A stretch of DNA of 35,362 nucleotides from Nitrospirota bacterium (GCA_021789595.1 JAJYJJ010000020.1:1-35362); one strand, 5' to 3'. Numbered from the stretch's first letter, positions 1-7,879 are shown. Made by a program: numbers and translations. The notes: a model not told the origin generated them from the sequence alone.

Positions 1-88
1 TCTTAGCAAGCCCTGCCTGTGTAAGACCCAATCTTTTTCTGAGTGCCCTTACTTTAAAGCCTATCTCTTTTCTCAAGGCCTCTTCCAT
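1..88 (-). CDS. XRE-family helix-turn-helix regulator, N-terminal part only
   Basis: The minus strand reads from an ATG at 86-88 out of the window, giving 29 residues that include VRALRKRLGLTQAGLAK. The segment LRKRLGLTQAGLA is the typical first part of a Cro/CI (XRE) helix-turn-helix: a basic helix, then the L-T-Q-x-x-L-A turn. Such proteins are DNA-binding repressors or antitoxin-type regulators. The rest lies outside the window, so the class cannot be fixed. The gene is divergent from the small gene at 185, and the symmetric sites between them are probably its own operators. Its promoter ends only a few bases before the ATG, so the mRNA may be leaderless. Confidence 0.75.
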   Translation of the reverse strand, partial: MEEALRKEIGFKVRALRKRLGLTQAGLAK

Positions 89-97
89 AGATTAAAA

Positions 98-126
98 AGT
101 GTATATTTTTCAAGCCCTTTTGTCAA
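98..126 (-). promoter_or_regulatory. Sigma70-type promoter of the XRE gene
   Basis: On the minus strand a perfect -35 TTGACA (121-126) and a -10 TACACT (98-103) are 17 bases apart. The expected transcript start is near 91, about three bases before the ATG at 88. The -35 box lies inside one arm (120-129) of the inverted repeat, so a protein bound there would block polymerase. Confidence 0.6.
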
Positions 127-172
127 CAAGACAAATTGTCATTTTATTGTTGACAAAAAGGACATATTGTCA
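120..172. promoter_or_regulatory. Symmetric operator between divergent regulators
   Basis: TTGTCAACAA (120-129) and TTGTTGACAA (147-156) form a perfect 10-bp inverted repeat. Interleaved with it are two near-palindromes, GACAAATTGTCA (130-141) and GACATATTGTCA (161-172), whose starts are 31 bases apart, about three helical turns. The arms cover both -35 boxes and the second near-palindrome abuts the plus-strand -10. Seen: the repeats. Inferred: they are autoregulatory sites of the XRE protein encoded to the left. Confidence 0.6.
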
Positions 173-178
173 TATTAT
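150..178 (+). promoter_or_regulatory. Sigma70-type promoter of the gene at 185
   Basis: TTGACA (150-155), a 17-base spacer and TATTAT (173-178) make a near-consensus promoter. The expected transcript start is about 185, exactly at the ATG used for the downstream gene. This argues for a leaderless mRNA and against the upstream TTG at 167, which lies inside the promoter. Confidence 0.6.
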
Positions 179-184
179 GGCATT

Positions 185-463
185 ATGCCGCTATCAAGGG
201 GACAATTCCTCAGGTTAATTGAAGAATCACCATTATTTAAGCAGTTAAGGCCAGAAGAGCTGAGGCTTATAGTCATTCTTATTGGCTGTGCTGATAATCT
301 TTCAGGGGAAAATATGGTTGATACAGGGTTTTTAAGACATCTTACAAAGACAGACGAGGAAAGCATTATGAAACATCTATCATCCCTCGATGAAATGGGG
401 TTGCTTAGATTCAATAGCGATGCAGGCTGGATAACCTATCGGCTTATACCGCCAAAGACATAG
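185..463 (+). CDS. Small putative winged-helix protein
   Basis: A 92-residue protein that I do not recognise by name. The second half (FLRHLTKTDEESIMKHLSSL followed by DEMGLLRFN and WITYRLI) has the rhythm of a winged helix: a helix-turn-helix, then a beta-hairpin with a Trp. It may be a small DNA-binding partner of the divergent XRE protein. I chose ATG 185 because the promoter -10 ends at 178; an alternative TTG at 167 would lie within the promoter. No ribosome binding site is visible, in keeping with leaderless translation. It is followed 51 bases later by a GGDEF gene on the same strand, probably co-transcribed. Confidence 0.6.
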   Translation: MPLSRGQFLRLIEESPLFKQLRPEELRLIVILIGCADNLSGENMVDTGFLRHLTKTDEESIMKHLSSLDEMGLLRFNSDAGWITYRLIPPKT

Positions 464-514
464 ATAGCGGGTTAGCCACAGGCTGTGACCTATAATTCAT
501 GGCAAAGAGATAGC

Positions 515-1312
515 ATGGGAAAAGAAGTCTTAAGGATCCTGAATTCTATCAATGGGCTTGAAGATATTGGAAAGATGGAAAAGGCCATGGCTCTTCTTGG
601 GGTTAATGCCTTCTGCCTTTATATAGAGGATAAGGGAAGGATTATAAACTGTCTAAACAGATTAAACGGTTTAAACAGATTAAACCATTTATACACCTTA
701 CCGCTATGCCTTGATGGTGAGACCTACGGTGTAATAGACATCTATAACTCCATCGACTCTTATCAAGCTATTGAAGAGCTAAAGGAGGATATAGCCCACA
801 CACTTAAGAGGGTTACGGAATTCGAGAACACAAAGGAGCTTGCCCTACTTGACCCACTTACCTGCCTTTATAACCGCCGATACCTCCTTCTCAGGTTCCC
901 TGAGGAGATGAACAGGGTTAAACGCTCCGGCGATCCTCTCTCCATTGCCATGCTTGACATAGACCACTTTAAGGAATTCAATGACCTTCAGGGTCATCTC
1001 GAAGGTGACAGGGTCTTAAAGAAAATGTCAATGCTATTCTCTGAAGTTATGAGAAGGGGAGATTTTGCGATTCGGTTTGGTGGAGATGAGTTTATTGTTG
1101 TTCTTCCAATGACTGATCGATTAGGAGTCGTTGATGTTATAGAAAGATTAAGGACAGCCTTTAAAAGGCGTTTTAATGGCCTCAGTATGACTGCTGCAGC
1201 ACTCACCCTCTCAAGTGAGAGGGAGATAGGTCATATCCTCGTTGAACTCGATAATCTCCTCTATGCAGGTAAAGGCGCTGGCAGGGACATAGCCCTTGCA
1301 AAGGAACTGTAA
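515..1312 (+). CDS. GGDEF diguanylate cyclase with an N-terminal sensor-like domain
   Basis: The C-terminal half is a GGDEF domain, which makes cyclic di-GMP from two GTP. DPLTCLYNRR opens it, LDIDHFKEFND carries the metal-binding Asp, and RFGGDEF is the intact active site. An inhibitory I-site RxxD (RRGD) lies five residues before GGDEF, so product feedback is likely. The N-terminal ~110 residues have no obvious membrane segment and resemble a small GAF-like domain, so the protein is probably cytoplasmic. A GTG at 485 is in frame, but ATG 515 follows an AAAGAGA element at a better distance and I use it. The N-terminal part contains a duplicated NRLN[GH]L hexapeptide encoded by an 18-bp tandem repeat. 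Confidence 0.85.
   Translation: MGKEVLRILNSINGLEDIGKMEKAMALLGVNAFCLYIEDKGRIINCLNRLNGLNRLNHLYTLPLCLDGETYGVIDIYNSIDSYQAIEELKEDIAHTLKRVTEFENTKELALLDPLTCLYNRRYLLLRFPEEMNRVKRSGDPLSIAMLDIDHFKEFNDLQGHLEGDRVLKKMSMLFSEVMRRGDFAIRFGGDEFIVVLPMTDRLGVVDVIERLRTAFKRRFNGLSMTAAALTLSSEREIGHILVELDNLLYAGKGAGRDIALAKEL
652..687 (+). repeat. 18-bp tandem duplication inside the GGDEF gene
   Basis: Two 18-bp copies (652-669 and 670-687) share the core TAAACAGATTAAAC and encode NRLNGL then NRLNHL. The repeat keeps the frame, so it lengthens the sensor part by six residues. Confidence 0.7.
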
Positions 1313-1336
1313 CTATATTTTCTGTTAATATATGGG

Positions 1337-1888
1337 ATGATTATCTCTGTTGCAGGTGCCCACAGCAATGTTGGCAAAACTACACTGATAACCCATATAC
1401 TAAGGGCTATCAAGGGTCTTGGGACTGTAAAATATACAAAAACTGCATTTTATACATCGATTATTGATGACATCGAGATACTCAGACAGGCTGATAAGGA
1501 TACAGCACTCATGCTTGAGGCAGGGGCTGAAAAGGTCTTATGGGTGCAGGCCCCTCCCAATGAGCTTGAGGAGCTTGCGCCGCTGGTTATTGGCCAGTTT
1601 GACGGGCTTAAGGCCGTCATCATCGAGGGCAACAGCCCTGTTGAGTTTTTTAAGCCGCATCTGGTAATATTTCTTTTAAGTACTCCTGAAAGGATAAAAT
1701 CCTCTGCTATAAAGCTTATTGAGAAGGCAGATGTAATAGTTGTCCCCGGAAAGGGATTTGATGCCTGCAAAAGGCCCGGTGTAAAGGTAGGCGTAAAGGT
1801 ATTTGTTATAGATACAGTAACCGGTAAAGGCGAGCTTGACAGGCTCATCGGGTTTATAAAGGAAAAGATTGATGAATGTGAGGATTAG
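1337..1888 (+). CDS. MobB-like P-loop nucleotide-binding protein
   Basis: A 183-residue protein starting with a P-loop, VAGAHSNVGKTTLITHIL (Walker A G-x4-GKT at about residues 7-14). A Walker B-like stretch, LKAVIIEGNSPVEFF, follows near residues 90-105. This order and the E-G-N after the hydrophobic strand resemble MobB, the GTPase-like helper of molybdopterin-guanine dinucleotide synthesis. A relative with another role is possible: the similarity is at the fold and motif level, and no other molybdenum cofactor gene is in the window. It overlaps the next small gene by 17 bases, so the two are probably translated together. Confidence 0.6.
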   Translation: MIISVAGAHSNVGKTTLITHILRAIKGLGTVKYTKTAFYTSIIDDIEILRQADKDTALMLEAGAEKVLWVQAPPNELEELAPLVIGQFDGLKAVIIEGNSPVEFFKPHLVIFLLSTPERIKSSAIKLIEKADVIVVPGKGFDACKRPGVKVGVKVFVIDTVTGKGELDRLIGFIKEKIDECED

Positions 1889-2042
1889 CGAGGCAATCAA
1901 AGATAAGGCAAAAGACAGCAGGATTGCATGTTCAGATGCCAGGGCTATAGCAGAGCAGTTGAATGTCTCCTATAAAGAGGTCGGCACTGTAGCAGATAAG
2001 ATGAAGATAAAGATTACAGACTGTGAGCTTGGCTGCTTTTAG
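1872..2042 (+). CDS. Small HTH-like protein with a C-terminal Cys-x4-Cys-Phe tail
   Basis: A 56-residue protein beginning at an ATG inside the end of the MobB-like gene and ending at TAG 2040-2042. The middle, DARAIAEQLNVSYKEVGTVA, reads as a short helix-turn-helix. The protein ends in KITDCELGCF, with two cysteines five positions apart and a terminal Phe. From memory, small proteins with a similar C-QLGCF-type tail occur in anaerobes near cofactor genes; I cannot verify this here and know no function. Overlaps on both sides and tidy coding sense support it as a real gene in the operon. Confidence 0.6.
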   Translation: MNVRISEAIKDKAKDSRIACSDARAIAEQLNVSYKEVGTVADKMKIKITDCELGCF

Positions 2043-2070
2043 GATCCTGTATCCGTTATTCGGGGTAAAG

Positions 2071-2886
2071 GTGGATATACTTTTTTTTGAAGGCTCTATG
2101 AGCCTTTATTTTGTCGCAAGTCTTATAGCAGTCGTATATGCATTTAAAGGAGAAAAACTCCTTTCCAGGACTTTCCTTATCCTTGTTGTACTTGCCTTTA
2201 TCCTCCATACCCTGAGCATTGTCACAAGGCTCTCTGCAGCATCACACCTGCCTGTGACAAACCTCTACGAGGCAACATCATTTTTTGCATGGTGCATAGT
2301 CCTGCTTTTTCTTTTTATAGAATACAGATACAGGATTGGCATCCTCGGCTCCTTTATCCTTCCGCTTGTCTTCATGCTTATGCTTTCATCATCTGCCCTC
2401 CCAAAGGAGATAAAGCCCTTGAGTCCGCTCTTACAGAGCTCATGGCTTGGGGTTCATACATTGCTTGCCTTTCTCGGCGATGCGGCATTTGCAATGGCAT
2501 TCGGGATTGGAATCATGTATCTCATCCAGGAGCATTACCTGAAAACCAAGCGTCTGAGCGGGCTTTTTGAAAGGCTGCCGAGTCTTCAGATACTCGATGA
2601 GATAAACTACAGGCTTATAACCCTCGGCTTCCCCCTTCTTACACTTGCAATAATCACAGGCGCTATATGGGCACAGAGCGCATGGGGTAGCTACTGGAGA
2701 TGGGACCCAAAAGAGGTGTGGTCGCTCATTACATGGTTCATCTATGCGATTGTCTTACATGTCAGGATTGCTGCCGGCTGGCGCGGGAAAAAGGCAGCAA
2801 TCCTCTCTATCATAGGCTTTGTGTCAGTGCTCTTTACCTTCTTTGGTGTAAACCTGCTTATAAAGGGCAGTCATACATTTCTATGA
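2071..2886 (+). CDS. CcsA/HemX-type membrane protein (cytochrome c assembly family)
   Basis: A polytopic membrane protein of about 270 residues with roughly eight hydrophobic segments. The signature WGSYWRWDPKEVWSLITW is the tryptophan-rich WWD-type haem-handling motif of the CcsA/CcmC/HemX family. Members bind haem for cytochrome c maturation (CcsA/ResC); the HemX branch sits beside hemA and affects glutamyl-tRNA reductase levels. Its position directly before hemA favours the HemX-like role. The open frame extends to GTG 2023, overlapping the small gene; I chose GTG 2071 because GGGGT lies just upstream and the first membrane helix then starts about ten residues in, as is usual. ATG 2098 is also possible. 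It overlaps hemA by four bases (ATGA). Confidence 0.8.
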   Translation: MDILFFEGSMSLYFVASLIAVVYAFKGEKLLSRTFLILVVLAFILHTLSIVTRLSAASHLPVTNLYEATSFFAWCIVLLFLFIEYRYRIGILGSFILPLVFMLMLSSSALPKEIKPLSPLLQSSWLGVHTLLAFLGDAAFAMAFGIGIMYLIQEHYLKTKRLSGLFERLPSLQILDEINYRLITLGFPLLTLAIITGAIWAQSAWGSYWRWDPKEVWSLITWFIYAIVLHVRIAAGWRGKKAAILSIIGFVSVLFTFFGVNLLIKGSHTFL

Positions 2887-4151
2887 ATATCATTGTCCTG
2901 GGAGTAAACCACAAAACCGCTGATGTTGAGCTGAGGGAGCGGATTGCCTTTCCAGGAGAAAAGCTAACCCATGCGCTGAAGGCCATGACAGCTATAGATG
3001 GGATAAAGGAAGGGATAATACTTTCAACCTGCAACAGGGTTGAGATCTATGGCAATATCTCTGATATAGATACAGGCCCGGGAAAGATAAAGGACTTTGT
3101 CTCTTCATACCACAGCATACCTATAGAGACCATAGATAACGCCCTTTATGTAAAGCAGGGCCCTGAGGCGGTAAGGCATGTCTTCAGGGTAGCATCAAGC
3201 CTTGATTCCATGGTGCTTGGTGAGCCGCAGATACTCGGGCAGCTCAAGGATGCATTTGAGAAGGCGATTGAGATGAAAACCACAGGCATCCTGCTAAACC
3301 GCTTGATGAAAAAGGCCATATCAGTTGCAAAGAGGATAAGGACAGAGACAAGGATAGCAGAGAATGCCGTATCCATCAGCTATGCAGCAGTTGAGCTTGC
3401 AAAAAAGATATTCGAGGACCTAACAACAAGGGTTGTTATGTTACTCGGTGCAGGAGATATGGCAGAACTCGCTGCACGGCATCTCGTAAATAACGGTGTC
3501 AGGACAGTCCTTGTGGCAAACAGGACATATGAAAGGGCATGTGAACTCGCAAGGGATTTCCAGGGGAGACCTGTAAAATTCGATTCATTTTTACAGGAGA
3601 TGATACATACAGACATAATTATATGTTCAACAGGAGCACTAAACTATGTGCTGTCCAAAGACCAGGTAAACTGGGTTATGAAGGGCAGGAAGAATAAACC
3701 AATGTTTATCATCGATATATCTGTCCCGAGAAATATAGACCCTGAGATAAACAAACTCGACAATGTGTATCTTTACGACATAGACGACCTCAACAGTATT
3801 GTTGACGCCAACCTCAGCGAAAGGAGAAGGGAGGCAGAAAAGGCTGAGGCAATTATTGCTGAGGAGGTGGATGTATTTCTAAAATGGCAGGCATCCCTCG
3901 ATGCTGTACCAACAATAGTGGACCTGCGGCAGAAGGCAGAGGACATCAGAAAAGAAGAGCTTAAAAAGGCCCTGAATAAATTGGGCAGCCTTGATGACAA
4001 TGAGATAAAGGTAATAGAGGCACTGACAAATTCCATTGTAAACAAACTCCTCCACCCGCCAATGGTCGCCCTTAAGGGCGATTCAGACGATAAGGATATA
4101 CTTGCGGCAACCATCAGAAAGCTATACGGAATAAATGGAAAGACAGAATAG
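2883..4151 (+). CDS. hemA: Glutamyl-tRNA reductase
   Basis: HemA reduces glutamyl-tRNA(Glu) with NADPH to glutamate-1-semialdehyde, the first step of C5-pathway haem synthesis. The protein (422 residues) opens with [20 protein letters not shown]. The nucleophilic Cys is at residue 50 in STCNRVEIY, as in known family members. [15 protein letters not shown] and the NADPH-binding segment [17 protein letters not shown] follow, and the C-terminal dimerisation helices are complete. The frame is open further upstream into the CcsA gene, but ATG 2883 matches the family N-terminus and overlaps the upstream stop as ATGA. It overlaps hemC by 17 bases, so the three genes are probably one operon. Confidence 0.97.
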   Translation: MNIIVLGVNHKTADVELRERIAFPGEKLTHALKAMTAIDGIKEGIILSTCNRVEIYGNISDIDTGPGKIKDFVSSYHSIPIETIDNALYVKQGPEAVRHVFRVASSLDSMVLGEPQILGQLKDAFEKAIEMKTTGILLNRLMKKAISVAKRIRTETRIAENAVSISYAAVELAKKIFEDLTTRVVMLLGAGDMAELAARHLVNNGVRTVLVANRTYERACELARDFQGRPVKFDSFLQEMIHTDIIICSTGALNYVLSKDQVNWVMKGRKNKPMFIIDISVPRNIDPEINKLDNVYLYDIDDLNSIVDANLSERRREAEKAEAIIAEEVDVFLKWQASLDAVPTIVDLRQKAEDIRKEELKKALNKLGSLDDNEIKVIEALTNSIVNKLLHPPMVALKGDSDDKDILAATIRKLYGINGKTE

Positions 4152-5151
4152 AATCATCATCGGTACCCGTGGCAGTAAGCTCGCATTGTGGCAGGCTGAA
4201 TGGGTCAAATCTGAGCTGACAAGGCTCTATCCTGATCTGAATATTGAACTGAAAAAGATCAAGACCACAGGGGATAAGATCCTTGATGTCCCGCTTGCAA
4301 AGGTAGGCGGCAAGGGCCTCTTTGTAAAAGAGATCGAAGAGGCACTTTTAAGGAAACAGGCAGATATCGCTGTGCACAGCATGAAGGATGTGCCCACAGG
4401 CTTTCCAAAGGGACTCCACCTTGCTGCCATATGCAAAAGGGAGGATCCGAGGGATGCGTTTATAACAGCAGTCGGCAGGCGGCGGTCAGTAGTCAGCAGT
4501 CAAAAAACAATAAAGAGTTTTAAAGACCTGCCTCAAAGTGCGATTATCGGCACAAGCAGTCTCAGACGTTCGTGCCAATTGCTGAATATAAGAGCAGATT
4601 TAAAAATCGTCCAATTGCGGGGTAATCTTGATACAAGGCTCAGGAAACTTGATGAGGGACAGTTTGATGCCATAATCCTTGCTGCTGCGGGCGTCAAAAG
4701 GCTTGGACTGGCAGACAGGATAACAGGAATCCTTCCACCTGAGATAAGCCTTCCTGCAATCGGACAAGGTGCCATCGGCATCGAATGCAGGACCGACGAC
4801 GACCTTATAAATAATATACTTAAACCATTGAATCACGAAGAGACAGCAATGTGTGTCAGGGCAGAAAGGGCATTCCTCAAAAAGCTTGAGGGAGGATGCC
4901 AGGTACCAATAGGAGCACATGCAAGACTAATCGGAGGGGGGCGTGGGGGGATTACTAACTTTGAACTCCGAACTCTGAACTCTGAACTCTTAGTTATGGA
5001 TGGGCTTGTTGGCAGCATATCAGGCGACAGGGTTATCAGGGTTCATATTGAGGGGAAACCAGAAGATGCAGAGGTGCTTGGTATGAATGCTGCAGCAGAC
5101 ATCCTTTCAAAGGGAGCAAAAGAGATACTAAATGAGGTTTATGGAAGATGA
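4135..5151 (+). CDS. hemC: Porphobilinogen deaminase (hydroxymethylbilane synthase)
   Basis: HemC joins four porphobilinogen units into hydroxymethylbilane in the cytoplasm. Family motifs are all present: [37 protein letters not shown] with the catalytic Asp at residue 85, [17 protein letters not shown], and [12 protein letters not shown] with Cys255 for the dipyrromethane cofactor. At 338 residues it is about 25-30 longer than usual. The excess falls in two places: around residues 113-127, between REDPRDAF and the KDLP segment, and around 267-286, just after the cofactor Cys region. Both inserts are simple-sequence DNA kept in frame. The start overlaps hemA by 17 bases. Later haem genes are not in the window. 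Confidence 0.96.
   Translation: MERQNRIIIGTRGSKLALWQAEWVKSELTRLYPDLNIELKKIKTTGDKILDVPLAKVGGKGLFVKEIEEALLRKQADIAVHSMKDVPTGFPKGLHLAAICKREDPRDAFITAVGRRRSVVSSQKTIKSFKDLPQSAIIGTSSLRRSCQLLNIRADLKIVQLRGNLDTRLRKLDEGQFDAIILAAAGVKRLGLADRITGILPPEISLPAIGQGAIGIECRTDDDLINNILKPLNHEETAMCVRAERAFLKKLEGGCQVPIGAHARLIGGGRGGITNFELRTLNSELLVMDGLVGSISGDRVIRVHIEGKPEDAEVLGMNAAADILSKGAKEILNEVYGR
4470..4507 (+). repeat. In-frame simple-repeat insertion 1 in hemC
   Basis: A degenerate run built from GTCAGTAGTCAGCAGTC-like units, purine-rich and unlike the surrounding coding DNA. It encodes about 15 residues ([10 protein letters not shown] and flanks) that have no counterpart in the E. coli HemC sequence as I recall it. 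It lies between two conserved segments, so the extra loop is presumably on the surface. Confidence 0.6.
4955..4996 (+). repeat. In-frame simple-repeat insertion 2 in hemC
   Basis: Tandem copies of GAACTCTGAACTC-type units (period about 7) are bounded by TAACT at the left and AGTTA at the right, a short inverted repeat. The insertion is preceded by a G-rich stretch and encodes [13 protein letters not shown]. It replaces the short turn normally found after the cofactor-Cys region. Reading frame is maintained on both sides. Confidence 0.65.
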
Positions 5152-5181
5152 TGTGTTACAAAATTCGACAAGCTCATTCTT

Positions 5182-5673
5182 TCAGGTTTGAAACACGCGA
5201 AACCTTCTTTTAAATTCCTTTTCTACAATCTCAGGGACAAGGCCGTTTACAGAGCCGCCAAACGATGCCACCTCTTTGACCATGGTTGATGTCAGGAATG
5301 AATACTCCTCTGAAGGCATCATAAAAACTGTCTCAATCCCTGAATCAAGCCTCCTGTTCATCAATGCCATCTGCATCTCATACTCAAAATCAGATACTGC
5401 CCTCAGCCCCCTTATAATGGCGATGCCTTTCATTGTTTTTACATAATCCACAAGCAATCCATCAAATGCCTCTACCTTAACGCCCTTTATCCCAGCAATA
5501 GCCTCCTGTATCATATGCAGCCTCTTTTTAAGGGTAAAAAGTGGTTTCTTTTTTGGATTCAGGGCAACAGCGACAATAACCTCATTAAATATCCTGAGAC
5601 TCCTTAATATCAAGTCTATATGGCCGTTGGTTATAGGATCGAATGTCCCTGGATAGACGGCTATTTTCTTCAT
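5182..5673 (-). CDS. coaD: Phosphopantetheine adenylyltransferase
   Basis: CoaD transfers AMP from ATP to 4'-phosphopantetheine, the penultimate step of coenzyme A synthesis. The 163-residue length is normal. YPGTFDPITNGH holds Thr10 and His18 of the nucleotidyltransferase T/HxGH-type site. RGLRAVSDFEYE and the late YSFLTSTMVKEV segment complete the ATP and substrate pocket. It starts three bases after the rsmD stop on the same strand, the usual rsmD-coaD pairing. Its end faces the end of hemC across a 30-base gap with no convincing terminator. Confidence 0.97.
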   Translation of the reverse strand: MKKIAVYPGTFDPITNGHIDLILRSLRIFNEVIVAVALNPKKKPLFTLKKRLHMIQEAIAGIKGVKVEAFDGLLVDYVKTMKGIAIIRGLRAVSDFEYEMQMALMNRRLDSGIETVFMMPSEEYSFLTSTMVKEVASFGGSVNGLVPEIVEKEFKRRFRVFQT

Positions 5674-5676
5674 TTC

Positions 5677-6225
5677 TCAATCCTTTCCATATAAGGATAA
5701 AACCGTGTCGCCATAACGATATGAGCGCAAGAACCTGGCCGAACCTATTGTCTCTGGCATGGCCTTTTTTACAGAATGCTCTGTCACAATTATACCACCA
5801 CTTTTTAGTATATCTATCTCTGCAAGGGATTTTATTGTCCTGTCAAGCTCATCTGTATGATAGGGGGGATCAAGAAACACGATATCAAAGGACTCTCCAT
5901 CTTTCTCTGCCTCTTTAAGGAATGCATGGGTATTCCTCTTAACTACCCTGTGGCCTCCCCTGAATGGGATGAGTTTGAGGTTCTGCCTGATAGCATCTGC
6001 CCTTGATGGGTCTGACTCCACAAAGGTGACATCCTCAGCACCCTCGCTTAACGCCTCAATACCGATAGCGCCGCTGCCTGCATACAGGTCGACAAAGTGT
6101 GCGCCCATAATCCTGGGCCTCAGGATATCAAAAAGAGCCTCCCTTACCTTTGCAGAGGTCGGCCTGTAATCTCCTTTTGGGGCAGGGAGTTTCCTTCCCT
6201 TTGCAATACCACCTGCAATCCTCAT
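5677..6225 (-). CDS. rsmD: 16S rRNA (guanine(966)-N2)-methyltransferase
   Basis: RsmD methylates G966 of 16S rRNA using S-adenosylmethionine. MRIAGGIAKGRKLPAPKG is the family N-terminus. RPTSAKVREALFDIL, VDLYAGSGAIGIEALS (SAM-binding motif I) and the catalytic FLDPPY tetrad region follow in order. Length (182) is normal. It overlaps the upstream membrane-protein gene by four bases (ATGA) and leads directly into coaD, so the three are likely co-transcribed. Confidence 0.95.
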   Translation of the reverse strand: MRIAGGIAKGRKLPAPKGDYRPTSAKVREALFDILRPRIMGAHFVDLYAGSGAIGIEALSEGAEDVTFVESDPSRADAIRQNLKLIPFRGGHRVVKRNTHAFLKEAEKDGESFDIVFLDPPYHTDELDRTIKSLAEIDILKSGGIIVTEHSVKKAMPETIGSARFLRSYRYGDTVLSLYGKD

Positions 6226-6812
6226 ATCTTTTTCTCAGGCAATCCACATACATTTGTTTCACAGGACTTTAAAAGGGGCTGTTTGAGTTTTTTCCTCAGG
6301 AAGGATACATGCATGAGGCTGAGTATAACAAAAACAACAGCATTAATGTCGTGACCCGAAGATAGCATAATCATAAACACAATAACAGGATACATAAGCA
6401 GTATAATCCAGCCCTCGATAAACCCGAAACAGTATGCCTCCTTCCCTGTGAGCCCAGCACCTCCGGCAAGCGTAAGGGCAAGGCCGATGATAAAAACGCC
6501 TGCATTAAAGGGAATCGGCAGCGGCAGCAGGCTGATTAATTGCAGTGCTATTCCGAAAAAAGTGCACCAGAGGATGAACCTCTTTATGGCCGCCTTCCAG
6601 ACAAGGAGAAATATAGAGGATAGGGCTATGCCTGACTCAAAGATTATAAGCCCTACAAGGGAAAATGGACTCCTGAAGATATATAATGCTGTAAAGATCA
6701 GAAGCCCTGTGCTCTGTAACACATAGCCGATCCGATATGTAATATCATATGACCTCGGGTAGTGTATCCCTGCCTCAGCAATAATCCTCTCTAAGGAATA
6801 TCCCTCTTCCAT
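6222..6812 (-). CDS. Integral membrane protein, DUF2301-like
   Basis: A 196-residue protein with about six hydrophobic helices after a ~25-residue N-terminal extension (YSLERIIAEAGIHYPRSYDI). The conserved-looking loop AGLTGKEAYCFGFIEGW is what I associate with the uncharacterised DUF2301 membrane family, known from cyanobacteria and others; this is from memory. The function is unknown. The tail is basic and presumably cytoplasmic, with two Cys (SCETNVCGLPEKKI). It is the first gene of a minus-strand run with rsmD and coaD. About 190 bases separate it from divergent htpX. Confidence 0.65.
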   Translation of the reverse strand: MEEGYSLERIIAEAGIHYPRSYDITYRIGYVLQSTGLLIFTALYIFRSPFSLVGLIIFESGIALSSIFLLVWKAAIKRFILWCTFFGIALQLISLLPLPIPFNAGVFIIGLALTLAGGAGLTGKEAYCFGFIEGWIILLMYPVIVFMIMLSSGHDINAVVFVILSLMHVSFLRKKLKQPLLKSCETNVCGLPEKKI

Positions 6813-6923
6813 CTAAGTATAATGATACTACAATCCATGAATCATCGTCAAACAACCACAACAGTCCAATCTTAGCGTCAAGACTGCTATATGCTTGTCC
6901 TATCTGCTTAATGTGGCCTTGAC

Positions 6924-6953
6924 TTGACACCCTATTGCTAAGTATTTTATCAT
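6924..6953 (+). promoter_or_regulatory. Likely promoter of htpX
   Basis: TTGACA (6924-6929) is followed after 18 bases by TATCAT (6948-6953). The expected start near 6960 leaves a 45-base leader with a strong AGGAGG (6992-6997) eight bases before the htpX ATG. A heat-shock type CTTGAA/CCCCAT pair was looked for and not found. Confidence 0.45.
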
Positions 6954-7005
6954 AACACTATAAGCTATTTAGGTAGAAGCTGATAGCTGTCAGGAGGTTT
7001 AGGCT

Positions 7006-7848
7006 ATGAATACGATAAAGACCATGTTTTTGATGGTGACCCTTACCCTCGTGCTCATATGGGCAGGGGCTGCCTTTGGAGGCAAACAGGGGATGACTAT
7101 GGCACTGGTCTTTGCTGTTGCAATGAACCTGTTTTCCTACTGGTTTAGCGACAAGATAGTCCTCAGGATGTATGGTGCCAAGGAAGTTACCGAGGCAGAC
7201 GCCCCTGAACTTTATTCCATTATAAGACGCCTTGCACAGAAGGCAGAGATACCCATACCGAGAGTCTATATAATAGAGGCAGACCAGCCTAATGCCTTTG
7301 CAACAGGCAGAAACCCAAATCATGCATCTGTTGCAGTAACAACAGGGATTATGAGGATTATGGATTCCAATGAACTTTCAGGCGTTATAGGCCATGAACT
7401 TTCACATGTAAGGCACAGGGATATTCTTATAAGCACCATTGCCGCAACCATTGCAGGGGCTATAAGCTACCTTGCCCAGATGGCCCAGTGGGCAGCAATC
7501 TTTGGTATTGGAAGAAGGGATGACGATGAGGGCGGAAGCCCGATAGCTGCCCTTATTATGATGATTGTTGGCCCAATAGCAGCACTGTTAATTCAGATGG
7601 CCATATCCCGCTCAAGGGAATATGCAGCAGATGAAAGCGGGGCAAGGCTCTGTGGAAATCCAAGGTATCTTGCAAGTGCCCTTAGAAAGCTCGATTCAGC
7701 CTCAAGGATGATCCCGATGGATGTGAATCCAGCCACGGCACATATGTTCATAGTAAATCCACTTACAGGCGGCGGGTTACTAAGGCTGTTTAGCACGCAT
7801 CCACCGATTCAGGAGAGGATTGCAAGGCTGGAAGACATGAGACTGTAG
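7006..7848 (+). CDS. htpX: HtpX-family membrane zinc metalloprotease
   Basis: HtpX degrades damaged membrane proteins, with its active site facing the cytoplasm. This 280-residue protein has two N-terminal membrane segments (about residues 5-25 and 28-46), then the zinc site HELSH at 130-134. Two more hydrophobic stretches (about 140-160 and 182-203) and the third-ligand region [12 protein letters not shown] follow. The RMYGAKEV and [13 protein letters not shown] segments are typical of the family. The start is set by AGGAGG. It stands alone between two minus-strand groups. Confidence 0.95.
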   Translation: MNTIKTMFLMVTLTLVLIWAGAAFGGKQGMTMALVFAVAMNLFSYWFSDKIVLRMYGAKEVTEADAPELYSIIRRLAQKAEIPIPRVYIIEADQPNAFATGRNPNHASVAVTTGIMRIMDSNELSGVIGHELSHVRHRDILISTIAATIAGAISYLAQMAQWAAIFGIGRRDDDEGGSPIAALIMMIVGPIAALLIQMAISRSREYAADESGARLCGNPRYLASALRKLDSASRMIPMDVNPATAHMFIVNPLTGGGLLRLFSTHPPIQERIARLEDMRL

Positions 7849-7879
7849 TATCGGCAGTATGGGGTGTATATGGCAGAGA

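Noticed and set aside
167-463. Longer reading of the first small gene from TTG 167
   Set aside because: The extra codons lie inside the -10 region of a near-consensus promoter, so they would not be in the mRNA.
2700-2882. Longer reading of hemA from an upstream ATG
   Set aside because: The extension is out-of-frame CcsA coding sequence, and the family N-terminus begins at 2883.
6900-7005. Possible heat-shock promoter before htpX
   Set aside because: CTTGAC is followed by CCCTAT after only about five bases; the spacing does not fit sigma32, and a sigma70-like pair is better.
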